Part shown: in pieces, positions 1 through 13,923 of the stretch
How the letters are laid out: the number at the start of each line of letters is the position of its first letter
Numbering within the stretch: position 1 is the first letter of the stretch
NCBI RefSeq assembly: GCF_021347895.1
Contig: NC_067117.1
Span: 19,598,858-19,662,857 of the forward strand
Direction: 5' to 3'
Length of the DNA: 64,000 nt
Source of the DNA: Acanthochromis polyacanthus
Lineage: Eukaryota; Chordata; Actinopteri; Pomacentridae
Made by a program: the position numbers and the translations under genes
The notes under the pieces: generated by a model
Databases searched by the model: none
What the model was told of the DNA's origin: nothing
What the model saw: only the letters and a program-made list of their open reading frames with translations

Positions 1-1389
1 ACAACAGTAATTACAGTCACACATACTTGAGCCTTAATGGTGGGGCGGTGATATTGATAAGTCTATTAACTTAAACATTCACACAGTTTTTGTCAGCTTC
101 CTTCCCCACTTTGGCTGTACCAGCTGTGTTGCTATTTGCCTGTATTGTAGTTTTAAACTCCTCATGTTGATTTAAATTTGTAATTTGTTCTTGTGGCTCT
201 ATACCTGCCCATGTTTGCAACTGATTTAGACTGTTTCTCTGTCGTTATCCTGGTTATGTTAAACTTGCTTCATAACAGACATGAGGAAGAATAGTTACTA
301 CCCTACTAGTAATGAATGGGGATCCAAATAAACTAAAGTAACAATAACTCCTTAAGCACTGATGTTGCTAAAACTCTGCAGCTCTACCACAGAAATGAAG
401 CACAACAATGCTCCACCCTTTTTAGTCACCGTCGTTCTCTGCAGGCATCTTTCGGTGAATTCGCCAAGCAATTGTTTTACAACCTTGGAAAATGGCAGCA
501 GTTGTGTTTTAATAACAGAAACAGTCTGTTCCCAGTACGTGGAAGTGGCTACTTTTGTGGTCGAGGAAGATTTAGTGTGTCTGACTTTAATGCTTGTGTC
601 CTGACATCCTGCAATCAACCACAATCTTTCTCCAATTTCAATCATTCCTTAAGTGTACTCTAGTGGCCATGTACTGATGTATACGAACAGCTACTAAAAA
701 CAGTTACTGAACATTCAAATCTATCGTCAATGACTGCAAGCCTCAATTTTTGTCCAATAATACCATTTCCGTTTGCACTGCTTTAGGCATTACAACACAC
801 ACTACGACCGCAATGTTCCTGGTTTGATTGGTTACATGTCAGACCACTCTAACTCTGAAAAAAGTTCCACTAAAATGTTTGTCGTTGAAAAAATATTGTA
901 ATAGCTGATAGATACGATGACTTAAACCCACAGTCTTCCCTTTAATATCCCATTCTATTAAATCATGTCTTTACCTGGGTATCTACACACATCTTTGCTT
1001 GTGTAAAATCACTTAGAACCACATGATATACAGTTATGTGTAGTATACGAGCGGTTGTGAAAATATCTTCTTTTCATCTTAAACACTCAGAAGACAGAGT
1101 GAGTGCGAGAAGCAGCTTGTGCTTGGAGACAGGTGCACTCATATTAAAGACGCTGTACCTCTCCGTCTAATATCTACATCTGCATCTCTTCCTTCCCCTC
1201 CTCCCTCCCTCCTCCTTCTTCTTCTCTCTGTCTCTCCCTCTCTTCCTCTGCAGTGTTCAGGTGGGATGGTGATGCATCAGCTCAAGCAGGCATCTTATTA
1301 GCCGAGTGCTAACAGGCAGTCTGTGTTCCCATGGGGGCTGAATGCTGCTGAGTCATCCTGTACAAGCTGAACAGTACAAGTCTTCAGTC

Positions 1390-1392
<3 letters not shown>
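1..1392. other. Non-coding stretch, no gene recognised
   Basis: I see no supported gene here. The short open frames around 352-663 overlap on both strands and resemble no family I know. A pyrimidine-rich patch (CTTCC/CTCTC type) lies at about 1185-1250, just before the first CA microsatellite. The DNA is probably intergenic or intronic. Confidence 0.5.

Positions 1393-1485
<93 letters not shown>
1393..1485. repeat. (AC)n microsatellite, 93 bp
   Basis: An uninterrupted AC dinucleotide run of about 46 units. It forms the left border of the element at 1486-1762, which has a second AC run on its right side. Long perfect CA runs are typical of teleost genomes and are usually length-polymorphic. 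Open frames across it encode only His-Thr or Cys-Val repeats and are not genes. Confidence 0.98.
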
Positions 1486-1862
<377 letters not shown>

Positions 1863-1979
1863 GCGCACACGCAGGCAGGCAGGCAGCTGGATGGCAAATA
1901 CACTCACCTGCACATACACAAGAACTTCTGATTTGCTCGATTCCGATGGGAGTTTTACAGTGTAGGTGTGTCAGGTTCA

Positions 1980-1982
<3 letters not shown>

Positions 1983-2070
<88 letters not shown>
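1983..2070. repeat. (TG)n microsatellite, 88 bp
   Basis: A perfect TG run of 44 units. It is opposite in strand sense to the AC run that ends about 120 bp upstream. Confidence 0.98.
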
Positions 2071-2072
<2 letters not shown>

Positions 2073-3109
2073 CGGGGGAAGGGAGAGGAAGGTTTTTTTC
2101 CTTCTGCTCTTCACCTGAGCAGCTTGTTGAAGCAACAGCATGAAACCAGAATTGTTGACAGGGCTTCTCTTCGCCCTATCAGTCCTCCTCTTTGGTCTAC
2201 ATTACCTGATTGCACTAACAGCGAGTTTGAAACACGGCGTACGGTAAAAGGTCCCTTTGCAGCAATGTTGTCACCAATTACAACCTCTGCATCCTTAACA
2301 TTTTACAAATTGTTTGTTTCTTTATGGCAGGAGATCATGTTTTTTTTTTGCAGGTTAGACATTTGCATGTTTGACTTCTTGCTGTAGGAGGAGCAAAATC
2401 TGCAATTTTTCATCACTGACATTTGTTTAAAAACTGTAAAGCTCGACCCACTGGGAAGATTCCCTCAGTCTGGACAATCAGTGTAGGTTGGTGAATTTAC
2501 CACTATAGATGGGAGAATGACCCTTCCTGCTATCCTCCACACCCTCATCCCCAAACTCACCCCAACCCATCGAGGCAGATGGCCGCCTTTCCTGAGCCTG
2601 GTTCTGTCCCAGGATTTTTTTCCCTCCCCATTAAAGGCTTTTTTTTTTTGGTTCTTTTCCACTGCTTGCTCATAGGGAACCCAAAAGAGGCTTTGAAATT
2701 GTTGGGTTCTCTGCTCTCTGTTTAAAATTCATAAGGTCTTAACCCTACTATGTTAAATGCTATGAGGTGACACATGTTGTGAATTAGCACAATATAAATA
2801 AGGGTTCACTTCTTATCTACTAAGTAGCTAGAAATTGATGTGTTTTGATTACTTTGTCAGTGTCTATTTCCACTTCTAAACCAGACCATAGTCCATGTCC
2901 AGACCTATTGGAAAGTCAATCCAGACCCAACCCATACCTCATGCTATGAATACTTTGTTACAACCTGTTTCTATTTTACCATAATTGTCCACTTTATGAA
3001 TATTTCATTATTGGTGTTAGATGTACAGTGTACCTGAAGATTATTCATGGTGATCTCGTCCTCAGATGAAAGCGATTTTAATGTGACTTATTTCCCTGTC
3101 GTTGACACC

Positions 3110-3123
3110 GTTGTCATGGCAAC
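3110..3123. promoter_or_regulatory. Palindromic RFX X-box motif
   Basis: The 14-mer GTTGTCATGGCAAC is a full two-arm match to the X-box bound by RFX factors (GTNNCC-AT-RGYAAC type). RFX factors drive ciliary and other genes. No transcription start is visible nearby, so this is a motif call only. Confidence 0.4.
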
Positions 3124-3424
3124 GTTAACTGCTGGAGAGTGTTGTGTGTCGTTGCTCCCGAGTTCATGCGTTGAAGTTGCACGTGAGAATCGTTAGTCAG
3201 CTCCTGTACTGCAAATACAGAGAGTGTTTCATTTTCTCTGCAACACAAAGTAGTGTAAATGAAAGAAAATGCTGTAGTCACTGACTGCATGCAAACGGTG
3301 CTGTTTACCCAGTTAGGCTTAAATGTACTTTGACTCTCTTGACTCTCTTGAACTTGACTGTTTGCTGCTTTAAAGTTGTAAGTAAGTTATATTATAATAT
3401 TATTTTGTCATTGTTAAATGTTCT

Positions 3425-3437
3425 AGACCTTTGACCT
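3425..3437 (-). promoter_or_regulatory. DR1 nuclear-receptor-type motif
   Basis: On the minus strand this reads AGGTCA-A-AGGTCT. That is two nuclear-receptor half-sites with 1-bp spacing, with one mismatch in the second half. DR1 elements bind HNF4, COUP-TF or RXR heterodimers. No further support is visible. Confidence 0.3.
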
Positions 3438-4889
3438 TTAACAAAAATCAGATGTAGAACTCTGAGTAATATGATTTAGGACCAGACAAGACATGGTTTC
3501 TGCTATTGCCTGACATTATCTCCAGGCTCACCAGCTCCAGCTCTGCAGCATCTCTGAAGCTCTGGGGTTTGGAAAAGCATCCTCTATTCTCCAGAATGTG
3601 GTGACATCATAAACTCACTGCTCTGCAGAGTGACATTTTGGATCCACTCTTTAAACACTGTGGAGCCGTTTGGCAATAACAAAGAACTAAATTTGTCATG
3701 TTTGCTCTCAGTTGTCAAGTTTAACTGATATTCATAACTCTACATTTGTATTTTTATCCCTGTAACTGTAAGAGGTGTGTTTTTTTCCTGACAAGCTTTT
3801 AGACCTGTGACACAATTAACTGCTTGATTTGTTATGTTTTCTCTGGTTGTCACCTTTGACAGATGTTTGTTCTGACACATTGTGAAATTGTCGCTCTCAA
3901 AGATCTCTTTGTTCCTGGTGCAGGGAGTGTGGCATTTGGACACTGGCTACAGAAACTCCTTAGATTCATTATCCAATACATTTGAAACTCTGTTTAACCA
4001 ATTATTCAGTGACAGTTGCATACCTGTCTCAGCTGAATTCATCCGTTTATCTCGTGTGTTTGTCCACTTTTACTCTGAAAGAGAGTTGAAAATATTTGTC
4101 TGTACACTGAGAGGCTGTGAATCCCCAGCCCCTCTGTTTGTACCCTGGAAATTTGCTGTCCTTGAGCTGAGAAACAAGAGTTTCAGTTGTAATTAGCTGG
4201 AAGATGTGTAGAGAACCTTGTTTCTACTAGTTTTCCCCCCACACTAGACTCTTTGATAGAAGGTGGCATGTCAGAAAAAGACAGACTTGAATGAAATCTG
4301 TTGCAACAATCCAAAGCCTGCAGATTGTTTCTTTGTTTACTGTCACATGATGTGTACACTGTTCCAGTTACAAATTCATAGTTAATTCACGTAACAAACA
4401 GACCTCTAACATCTAGATGTCCAGCAATCTAGCTTAATAAATGGCTTGCCATACGGAGAAAGCCAAAGCTGGACAGGCTGCAGTTACTGAGCTACGACTT
4501 GATAAACGTCTTGGGAAAGAGCATTAATATATGGTCAGATGAAGTAAATGTGTTTTTGTGTGTGTGTAATAAATACATAATAGATACAAGAGAAGGTTAT
4601 GTCTCTCATTTTTAATGTTCTCAGTGCTGCTTGCTCCACTGAGTCCATGCTGCTACTGTATTTCTCAGAGGGAGTTTATTTCTGATGTTCTCTACTTTCA
4701 CTTTGACAAATGCTGCCAATTCTCCCTTTAGACTACGAAAAAAAAAACAGTTTCATCAGCTGAAGGAACACTTACTTTAAAGTGTTAGTCTTGGGTTGTG
4801 CACACTGGGTTCAGTCCATGAACTTATCTGAAGTACTCGCTTCAATATCCTCTGCCACAGCATGAATATTTACAAAAATGAACGGCAAA

Positions 4890-5210
4890 GTTTGGAGGCG
4901 AGAGACGGAAACAAGGCTGTGCAGGGTCGGACTGCATGTCCGCAGAGTTCATGTGCACGAGAAATAGTGGCAGAGCGAGGGATAGCCGGACAGCGGAGAG
5001 TAAAAGAAATAACGAAAGAAGGGAGTGAAAGTAACAGTAAACAGTCGAATGATCGATGAAGGACTGACGTGACTCAGCTCTCAGTTGCCGGCCAGCATTT
5101 CCATGACTGGCGAGCCGCCTGCACGACGAAGACAAACGACCCGGCAATGAAGGAAAATGAGGATTTTATCACCCATTTCCCTCTCACACCGTTGCCGGCC
5201 CACGCTCCCC
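4890..5210. promoter_or_regulatory. CpG-rich patch with CRE/AP-1-like site
   Basis: CpG dinucleotides are visibly denser here than in neighbouring DNA, especially at 5041-5205. The string TGACGTGACTCAGC at 5065-5078 overlaps a CRE half-site (TGACGT) and an AP-1/NF-E2-type core (TGACTCAGC). It could be a minor promoter or enhancer. No exon structure was found, and the overlapping open frames on both strands look spurious. Confidence 0.25.
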
Positions 5211-5218
5211 AGATTGCT

Positions 5219-5267
5219 TGTGTGTGTGTGTGTGTGTGTGTGTGTGTCTGTGTGTGTGTGTGTCTGT
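5219..5267. repeat. Interrupted (TG)n microsatellite
   Basis: A TG run of about 49 bp with TC interruptions near 5247 and at its right end. Confidence 0.95.
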
Positions 5268-5423
5268 ACTGGGAAGTTAACCAAATGTGCATCCCGCTTT
5301 CCTGACAGGCTGGGTTATGCTCATACGCTGGCCCAAGGGTGCAGTTTAGAGAAATCACTCACACAGTTGGAGACTTGTGGAGAAATGCCCAAGGTCTGGA
5401 AGATCTATACATTACCTGGGATC

Positions 5424-6757
<1,334 letters not shown>

Positions 6758-6826
<69 letters not shown>
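6758..6826. repeat. (AC)n microsatellite, 69 bp
   Basis: An uninterrupted AC run between unique flanks. Confidence 0.97.
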
Positions 6827-6828
<2 letters not shown>

Positions 6829-7382
6829 GTTATCTTCAGCTTCACAAGTTACATTTTTTTTTCTGGACCGGGCCATGTGGCAGCCTTCTGTTATAAAGAA
6901 GCCACACATATTTTGGCTCAGGCAGGGCATCTATCTAACATAATGTGATTGTGCTGATGGGTCAGGATGGACCACATGGTTTAGGGTCAGCTCCTCCCTC
7001 TGGGCCCCTGTTTCTACTCACAGCGGAGCAGCATTTCTGTTTGGATGTCGTCCATCAGGGGAGTCGGGCTGATTAAAAGTGAAAACTTCCAATTTAGGAG
7101 CTTCTTTTTCTTGTTTAATGTTAGTTTTTTGTCTCTATATTGCCAACTGCACTGTATCAGAAAAACAATTGAAATCATCTGCGCTGTCGTCCTGAAGTCA
7201 CCCTGTGTGCAGACCACGCAGGGCCTCTGAAATTTAATCCGTGGGATTGTCTGGCACAGTGTCTTGTTTTTGATACTGCTACTGGGAGGCATCAAAGTCA
7301 GAGATTTTCAACCTTATGGTCCATTCAAAAAAGTATTTGAATTCTGCTTTTTTAGCTTGTAGCAAAGTTGCAAAACGTGAAG
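6827..7382. other. Non-coding stretch, nothing recognised
   Basis: No gene, repeat family or clear motif was seen. Overlapping short frames lie on both strands and are not credible. Confidence 0.45.
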
Positions 7383-7839
7383 TTAAAGCTGTATTGTTTG
7401 ATTTTTTTCAGCCCCTTGAGGCCTGAAGAACAGCTTTGATATCACCATATAAAGTTGATATGGCTTAAAGTGCTTAATATTTTATTTACACATTACAGAG
7501 TAGTGTTATTATTATTCTTACATGCTCTGGACTCTTTGTAGCTCTGTTGGGTTATCCATGAACTCCTACAGGAATTATTTGGGTTGCTAGCGACTAAATG
7601 CTGCACCATTTTCACCAGTAAATCACTGATTTTGTCCATCTGCTGTTTGGTGTCAGGCAAGTAGCATACTTTTAACAGCCTTTTCACTGAAAAAAGAAAG
7701 GACACCGAATACAGCAGTGACCCTGAAGCAAAATCTTGACGACGAACTGAGAGCTGAGCTGTAGAGTCTGGTGGAAATTCTCTGTGGGTTTGTCAATATA
7801 ACTGACCGCATCAGAAAATATTGATTATAGCAGCTTTAA
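7383..7839. mobile_element. TTAA-flanked inverted-repeat element (MITE-like)
   Basis: The left end TTAAAGCTGTATTGTTTGAT and the reverse complement of the right end, TTAAAGCTGCTATAATCAAT, agree over the first 9 bases and imperfectly further in. The unit is about 457 bp. If TTAA is the duplicated target, the ends are AGCTG and CAGCT. TTAA targets are typical of piggyBac-type elements, but the usual CCC-type tip is missing, so the superfamily is open. A 70-residue minus-strand frame inside (7493-7705) has no transposase motif, so the element would be non-autonomous. Confidence 0.45.
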
Positions 7840-10800
7840 TTATCATAATCAAGCATATAAAAATATATCATAGAAGAGAAATAATGCGCTACACCTACAC
7901 ATCTCAACAGCAACAAACAGAATAACTAAGTGAACTTTGTCGACCTTAAACCCTAAACTTAGCAGAATGTTTCCTCACTCAAGACCTCCAACCACATACC
8001 AGACAGCTCACAGCATAATTCATCCTCAGAGCCTTATTTAGCCTGACCATGTGTACACAGTCTGATTTAAAGTTTCCTCTGTCTCAGTTTTTCATCTCTG
8101 CCATCCATATGTGGTAATTGATGTTTCTTTTCCCTCTTCACCATCCTCCATCCTGACACTTCACCTGTTTTCCCACTCTTCTCCATCTTTCCCCTTCCTT
8201 GTCTTCGCTTTCCCTCCTCTCCCCTTTGCTTCGGGGAGCTCATCTCCAGAGTAATGGCTCATTCTGACCGAGTGTTACGACTCTTTCAGCCACAAATGTC
8301 TCTTGAGTGACAGCCTGAGAGAGGAGAAAATGCCAGTCAGATTGCTGTTTAAGATAAGCCAGTGGGGAGAGACAGACAGCCAATCTCTGCCAGCTGAGAG
8401 TTTAAATATTCCACCTCGATTCAGCTTTGGTGACAGACCGGGGGGCTCCCCTCAACGACAATCCCGTACCGCAGACATGGTTCTGGTGAGAGGCAGCGGT
8501 TGAACTCCCTGCTGGGAAGAAAAGTGACTCCTTAAAAGAAGATATATGAGGTTTATCCTGTGTTTGTGCATCAGTTGTTTGTACAGGATTGTCATATGAT
8601 ACGTCTCTCCATCTTTCTGTCACTCTCTTCTTCCTTCCCTTCCCCCTCCGCTGCTTTCTGCCTTCCTCTGCTCGGCGCTGTGGTGGGTTCACTTCTTGAC
8701 AAGGGCCCCACATCCAGCTAGTTGCTAAATGAATAATACATGCATGTTCTAGCAGCGCTGTTAGACAGAAAGAGAGAGAGAGGGAGGGCGAAGGAGAGAC
8801 AAAGGGAGAGAGTGAGAGATGCTGTGTGTGTTCTCGTGTGTTTGGTCTTGAAGCCCCTTATGGAAAGGCCAACTCTGTCACAGAACTTAGATCCAGTCTA
8901 TATGCAGCATGTACTAGAGGAGATGGCTGTCATCATGTCAGGTATTTCGTCTTTTTTCTTTAAGTAGCGGTTGCAGATGCAAATCCCAAAGAGAGGCCAG
9001 TGCAGCCCCTCAGCAGAATGATCGAGAACATCATTTTCATCAGGTTTTGCACAGCTTTGATTTCATCTTAAACAGAGTTTGTGTGTTAGTAATACAACTG
9101 TTTTTTTGGAGCCTCCCTTAACCCAGCAGAATGAGGGTTGTCCTACATTTTATCAGCTCCTCTCATTCAGTTTTGATGGAGATCAAAGCAATATGCCAGC
9201 AGCCAGCCGAGCATGCATGTATTATCAGTCATGTCTGTGGCTTTTTGTTGTACAGGAAAATGCACTGCAGAGATCAAAAGGAAAGGGTCATCAAAGGCAA
9301 AGAAAAATCATTTTCTAGATGCAGGGGGTAGCTGTGAACATACAGGACAAAGTGCAAGCAAATCCAAAACATTTTAGCTGTGTGCGCTGTTGTGTAGGTC
9401 AGGTGTGTATCTGCCTAACAAAGAAAATAAGTGTGAGCAAAAACATTTTCTGCGCTCCGTCCTCTGACCTCAAATTAGACACATGCGACTCGGTGCTGTA
9501 TACTTCAGAGAGCGTTTGTTTCTCTTCATTCCCTCTCTCGCTTCTAAAGAAAGAATTTTTTGGTATGAGTATGGTGCCTTATCTCAGAGGACACACGCAG
9601 AGTCAAATGATTCGCCTCTCGCTCTGAACTATTTCCACTTTTATTAGACAAAAAAAGAAAACAGAGCAAATGAATGGGAGCAGCAGGGATCTCTGGGCTA
9701 AGTAAACTCAGTGTAAGCAACTGAGCCGAGTTTGTTTTCAGATGACATCTGTAAAGTGAGTTTTTCCGAGGTTGATGAAGAAGTGTTTTACCGGCGGTGA
9801 AGTGCAGTGTCAGCTGTTTCCAATGCTCCAGGTACAATGGAAGTTCTGGCACCTCAGACGGCAGGTTTGCTGATTGATGCACCATGACTTCATGCCTCTC
9901 ACACCGACAGGCAGCTCAGGAATCTGTCTAAGCAGCTCTGTAGCAGACTCACGCAAACATCCACCGACACTTTGTTTCTAGGCAGAGTAGCTGCGAGGGC
10001 AGCCTCTCCATCAGCAGCATCTTTAACCTTGACACACACTGCACATGACCCAGATGCATGTCCACCGTTTGTCTTCCTAGCTTTCTCCCTGCCGCCCCCA
10101 CATACAGCAGCGTTCGCACTCTCACACCTCATGTGGTTAATCTCTAGAGCACTGAGAGTTCACATCGGTGGCAGAGCTGAGGTAACACCAGTGTCCTTTC
10201 CCTTACGCACCTTGAGAATGTTGTGGGAATTTTATCTCTGCATCAGGTATGAAAAGCTCCTGCCAGTGCAAACAAGTAAAGCTGCGAACTGGTAACAGCA
10301 CTACTGACAACAAATGGAGCCTGTGTTTGAAGCCATATTTTAGTAAATGTTGAGCAGTAATGCATTACAACGATGCGATCATTTTAGCACCAAATAGTGT
10401 GGTGGATTGCAGTATGAAATTCAGCACAATTACTAACTTCCATCGCCCCATTACGTTGACATTTTGAAGGGCAGGTTATTGTCCTGTCTGCTGGTGTTGG
10501 ACAAAAAAAGTTGTTAAGAGTTTGGACTTTGTGAATTCAGTGAAGCAGACCGTGGTGAAGTGGCTGGTGATGTAGGGACTAGCTACCAGTGTTTTTCTGT
10601 TGTTTTATTTATCTATTTATTTAGCTGTGCTGAGATGATGTGTGAACAGTAAATATTAGATTCCAAGTTTCGGAGATAGACAGACAGAACTTGATAGAAT
10701 CCGTCTTAAAGTTAGGTTTGGGCTTTGTCAGATCAAGTCAAGTTATTTATATTATGCATTTAAATCAACAGACAGAGCTCTTTAAGAATACCATCACAAA

Positions 10801-10920
10801 TTTACCTAACAAGTTTAAATATTATGTTTCAGTCAATACAATGTTATGTATAATGCTAATTAATCAGATGAATTGAAATCTTAAAATAAAAACCCTATGA
10901 TATTTTATTGCATATATGTA
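7840..10920. other. Non-coding stretch, no gene recognised
   Basis: There is a purine-rich patch (GAGA/GGGA) at about 8766-8818, and pyrimidine-rich DNA at 8150-8225 and 8605-8680. The frames of 60-113 residues overlap on both strands without family resemblance. Nothing else was recognised. Confidence 0.45.
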
Positions 10921-11090
10921 AGGCAAAATTACCTGAAAATTTAAAACTTAAGTTTAGAAACATGTAGCATCACATGCGTATCATAGAAATCTACCTGACT
11001 AACCTAAATTTATGGTAAGAATTTACTATATTAAAAATAATGCAAATTTCCCCGACTTATATAAAATATTACGGTTAAAACCCTGCATTA

Positions 11091-11094
<4 letters not shown>

Positions 11095-11130
<36 letters not shown>
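11095..11130. repeat. (AT)n microsatellite
   Basis: A short AT run of about 17 units lying inside the degenerate 57-bp array. Confidence 0.9.
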
Positions 11131-11131
<1 letters not shown>

Positions 11132-11284
11132 AGAAATCTACCTGAATAACTTAAATGCTGTGGTAAGAACTTAAAATATCAAATTTAATGTAGGTGTACC
11201 TGATCAACTTAAGGTTAAGACTCTCCAATTTTTACACATGCAATACAAATCTATCTGATTAACTTAAATGTTATGGTTAGGACC

Positions 11285-11689
11285 TTACAATATAAGGTAA
11301 GGTAAGACTGTATTAATCCCACAGTGGGGAAATTTGCAGTAAAGACAATGCAAACATTTAAGGAATGCAGAACAAAAATAAAATCAACCCAAAACATAAA
11401 TATGTACTAGTTGGAGAAATAAAAATATTGCGCATAGTAGTGGTGTAGCACAGATTTCTAATAAATACAAATACAGACAGTATTAATATTGTACAAATTA
11501 CCTATATTGCAAAGACTGTGCATCAGTAGAATAGTAACAATATCACATACATTCTAGTATATGCGAGAAAAAAAGAAGAAGAAATTGATACTAGAAAATA
11601 TTCATAATTGACAGAATGTGTTGATACTGTACCAAAGTGACAGTTTTTTTGTGTGCAGTCTACTGGGAGTAGTGCTGGTATTATATATA
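11285..11689 (-). mobile_element. LINE 3' fragment, minus strand, inside the minisatellite
   Basis: The left edge is a (GGTAA)n-like tail followed by ACTGTATTAATCCCACAGTGGGGAAATT. On the minus strand this is the AATTTCCCC-...-GGGATTAATA type of 3' end seen on CR1/Rex-like teleost LINEs. No coding remains. It splits the 57-bp array. I found no convincing target-site duplication, and the right border is set only by where array units resume. Confidence 0.5.
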
Positions 11690-11800
11690 AAATACAAATT
11701 TACCAAACTAAAAATTAGGGTTAAGAACTTACAACACTATGCTGTGCCAAACTTCCTGATAAATTAAAAAATTACGGCTCATGCCCTAAAAGAATCATAC

Positions 11801-13194
11801 ATGAAAAAATGATTTAAATGAGAGAAAACAGATTTTAATGCGGGAAACTGACTTCACTTCTCTCAGAATCTCCTCCAGAGGCTTGGAATGTGATATCAAC
11901 CATGTGTGGCGTCATCATGAAGACTTCAGGGTAACACTTTCTAAAACAGCCTGCAATTCACAGTGTAATTCCATTGTATGAATTGGATACAAGTATAATA
12001 ATGACTGGTAGCAATTTGAATAAAAGTACAAAAAAAAAAAAGGAAGCAAAAGAGGAAATAATAAGAAATAACAGTTGTAGAAGTTGACTGGTGGTTGTAA
12101 GTAAATATCTTGGACTGAATATATATGGCTGAGTAGTTAGTAATGTGATTATTTTAATGAGTAATATGTAGTAAGCAACTGACTGAAGTTTTCTTGTCAG
12201 TTTTCCAGCACTGTTGTTGATACACATCGAGGACAGTAATTGACACAGGAAAAGTGGATTTCGCTGCAGGAGTGGTTTAGAAAGCTTCAAAGTATGTGAT
12301 GCTTTATTTCTGACATGAAATTGGGTCTTTTAAGATGATTTTGACTGTCATGAATTCAAACTGTCAAGAATCTTTGCAAAGCACGAAACACTTCAGGACC
12401 ACTTTTCCAGCTTTCGGTGGTTGAGTATTTGATGTCTGGTGATATTTCAGTAAACATTTTGCCGTTGATCCACTAAAAACTAAAAACAACAACATTCCCA
12501 TTCAAAGACCACAAATGCTCAGAAGCTTTGGTACATCGACATAACTTTCCCTACCTTGGGCCTCTGTCTATTTTAGTGCATCGGCATTTAGTGTATAATA
12601 GGCAAACATATGCCATTTGATATAAAATATTGTGCTTTCCTTTGAAGTTATTCCTGTGACGCTGAACATGTCAGCGGTTCAGCCGAGGGGGTAAACAGTC
12701 ATTCAGCTGCAAGATCAGTTTCAGTGTACAGCATTTAGACAGTGTGTGCAAGAAATCAGAACACTCTTTTTATGTGCTGGATTTCTTTTGCAGTTTAGCG
12801 CTTTTTTCCTTCCAGAGATTTTGCCACCCGTGGTGAGGTGAAATAACAGGTTTGATGTATCAGATACGGTCATGTAAGAACGGACTCTGAAACCAGCATT
12901 GGTGATGATAAATGTGAAAATATGTATCTGTGTCAATGTGTGCATGCATGTGTACCGTATTTGCCCCAAGTAGCTGATGTCTGAAGTTAATTTATGCTGT
13001 GTTTGTGCGCATCAGTTTTAAAATACCTCAAAGTGTTGGTGTAGCTACCTTGACTCTGTGATGCAACAACATCTTTTATGTGTTTTTGGACTAACTATAG
13101 ACCGTGATGCTGGAGTGCGGAGACTAGAAAATTTGGCCAGCAAGCCAAGGTCACCAAAAATGTAAGGCTTTATTTATATAACTGGACAAACACT
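11801..13194. other. Non-coding stretch, nothing recognised
   Basis: AT-rich DNA with short overlapping frames on the minus strand (11958-12290 and 12721-12969). These have low-complexity Leu/Phe-rich or unfamiliar sequence and are not credible genes. Confidence 0.45.
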
Positions 13195-13208
13195 GTTTCC
13201 ATAGCAAC
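13195..13208. promoter_or_regulatory. RFX X-box-like motif
   Basis: GTTTCCATAGCAAC matches the GTNNCC-AT-RGYAAC X-box in both arms. It lies about 70 bp downstream of unremarkable AT-rich DNA, and no start site is visible. Confidence 0.35.
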
Positions 13209-13812
13209 TGCTCTGACAGCTTAAAGAGTCTGTATATGTGCATGCATCACAGAGTCTGGCTTGTTTCTCCGCAATGTAAGCACACAAAAGTCACCTTTAA
13301 GGGTCAGCTCCTCCAAATCACCCAAAACAATGTCCCGGTTGTATCCTCTGTAGGATTTAAGGTGCACTGGAATTGTGTCTAAAGGAAGCTCAGCCTTTTC
13401 TCTCGTGTATCTGTGTGCACGCGTGTGCTGCAACCCCGAAAAGTAGGTTTAACAGCCTCCGAACAGCTTCTGCAGAGACAAGACAGAGAAACTCTCCTGA
13501 TTAACCCGAAGGAAGCCTGGCTTAGAGCTGAGAGCAGATGCCATGCCTCAACCTCGCATGCTTCAGCTCAGCAACAGCACAAGTGGCACGACACAGTAGC
13601 ATGTGAAGGCAAACGGCAAACTCATGACAACTCCTAGCCATTAAATATGCTTCAGCACAAAGGAGGAGCACGACTGTAAACTCCATCCTGCCTTCTGTTC
13701 TGCATCCCGATCTCTCTGATTGCATCTCCGCTGTTGTCTGATTGTTGTTCTCACACACTAACCCGCAGTCCCTGATTTACCTTCCCCATCCCAAGTGCCT
13801 CTTAATCACTTG

Positions 13813-13869
13813 TTCTCCTTCCTCTCCTTCCTTCTCCCTCTCCCTCTCCCTCTCTCTCTCCCTCTCCCT

Positions 13870-13922
<53 letters not shown>
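13813..13922. repeat. Polypyrimidine tract, (CCCTCT)n then (CT)n
   Basis: A homopyrimidine/homopurine mirror-type tract of about 110 bp. Hexamer-like CCCTCT units come first and about 20 CT units end it. Such tracts can form triplex (H-DNA). The Arg-Glu and Leu-Ser repeat frames across it are artefacts. Confidence 0.95.

Positions 13923-13923
<1 letters not shown>

Larger units (their letters stand above)
2072..5218. other. Non-coding stretch with RFX-type X-box and DR1 motifs
   Basis: No gene or recognisable transposon was seen. Two motif matches stand out: a palindromic X-box at 3110-3123 and an inverted DR1 at 3425-3437. The short frames near 3740-4196 have no family resemblance. A CpG-richer patch begins at about 4890 and has its own entry. 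Confidence 0.5.
10925..11800 (+). repeat. Degenerate ~57-bp minisatellite, interrupted
   Basis: Diverged units recur with the core AAATCTACCTGA-TAACTTAAAT-TATGGTTAAGAACTTACAATAT. Starts are visible near 10931, 10988, 11045, 11133, 11192 and 11247. A LINE-tail insertion separates these from two more units starting near 11690 and 11745. Unit length is about 55-60 bp, with an AT microsatellite inside one unit. The array is old, since units differ at many positions, and it predates the inserted LINE. Confidence 0.6.
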
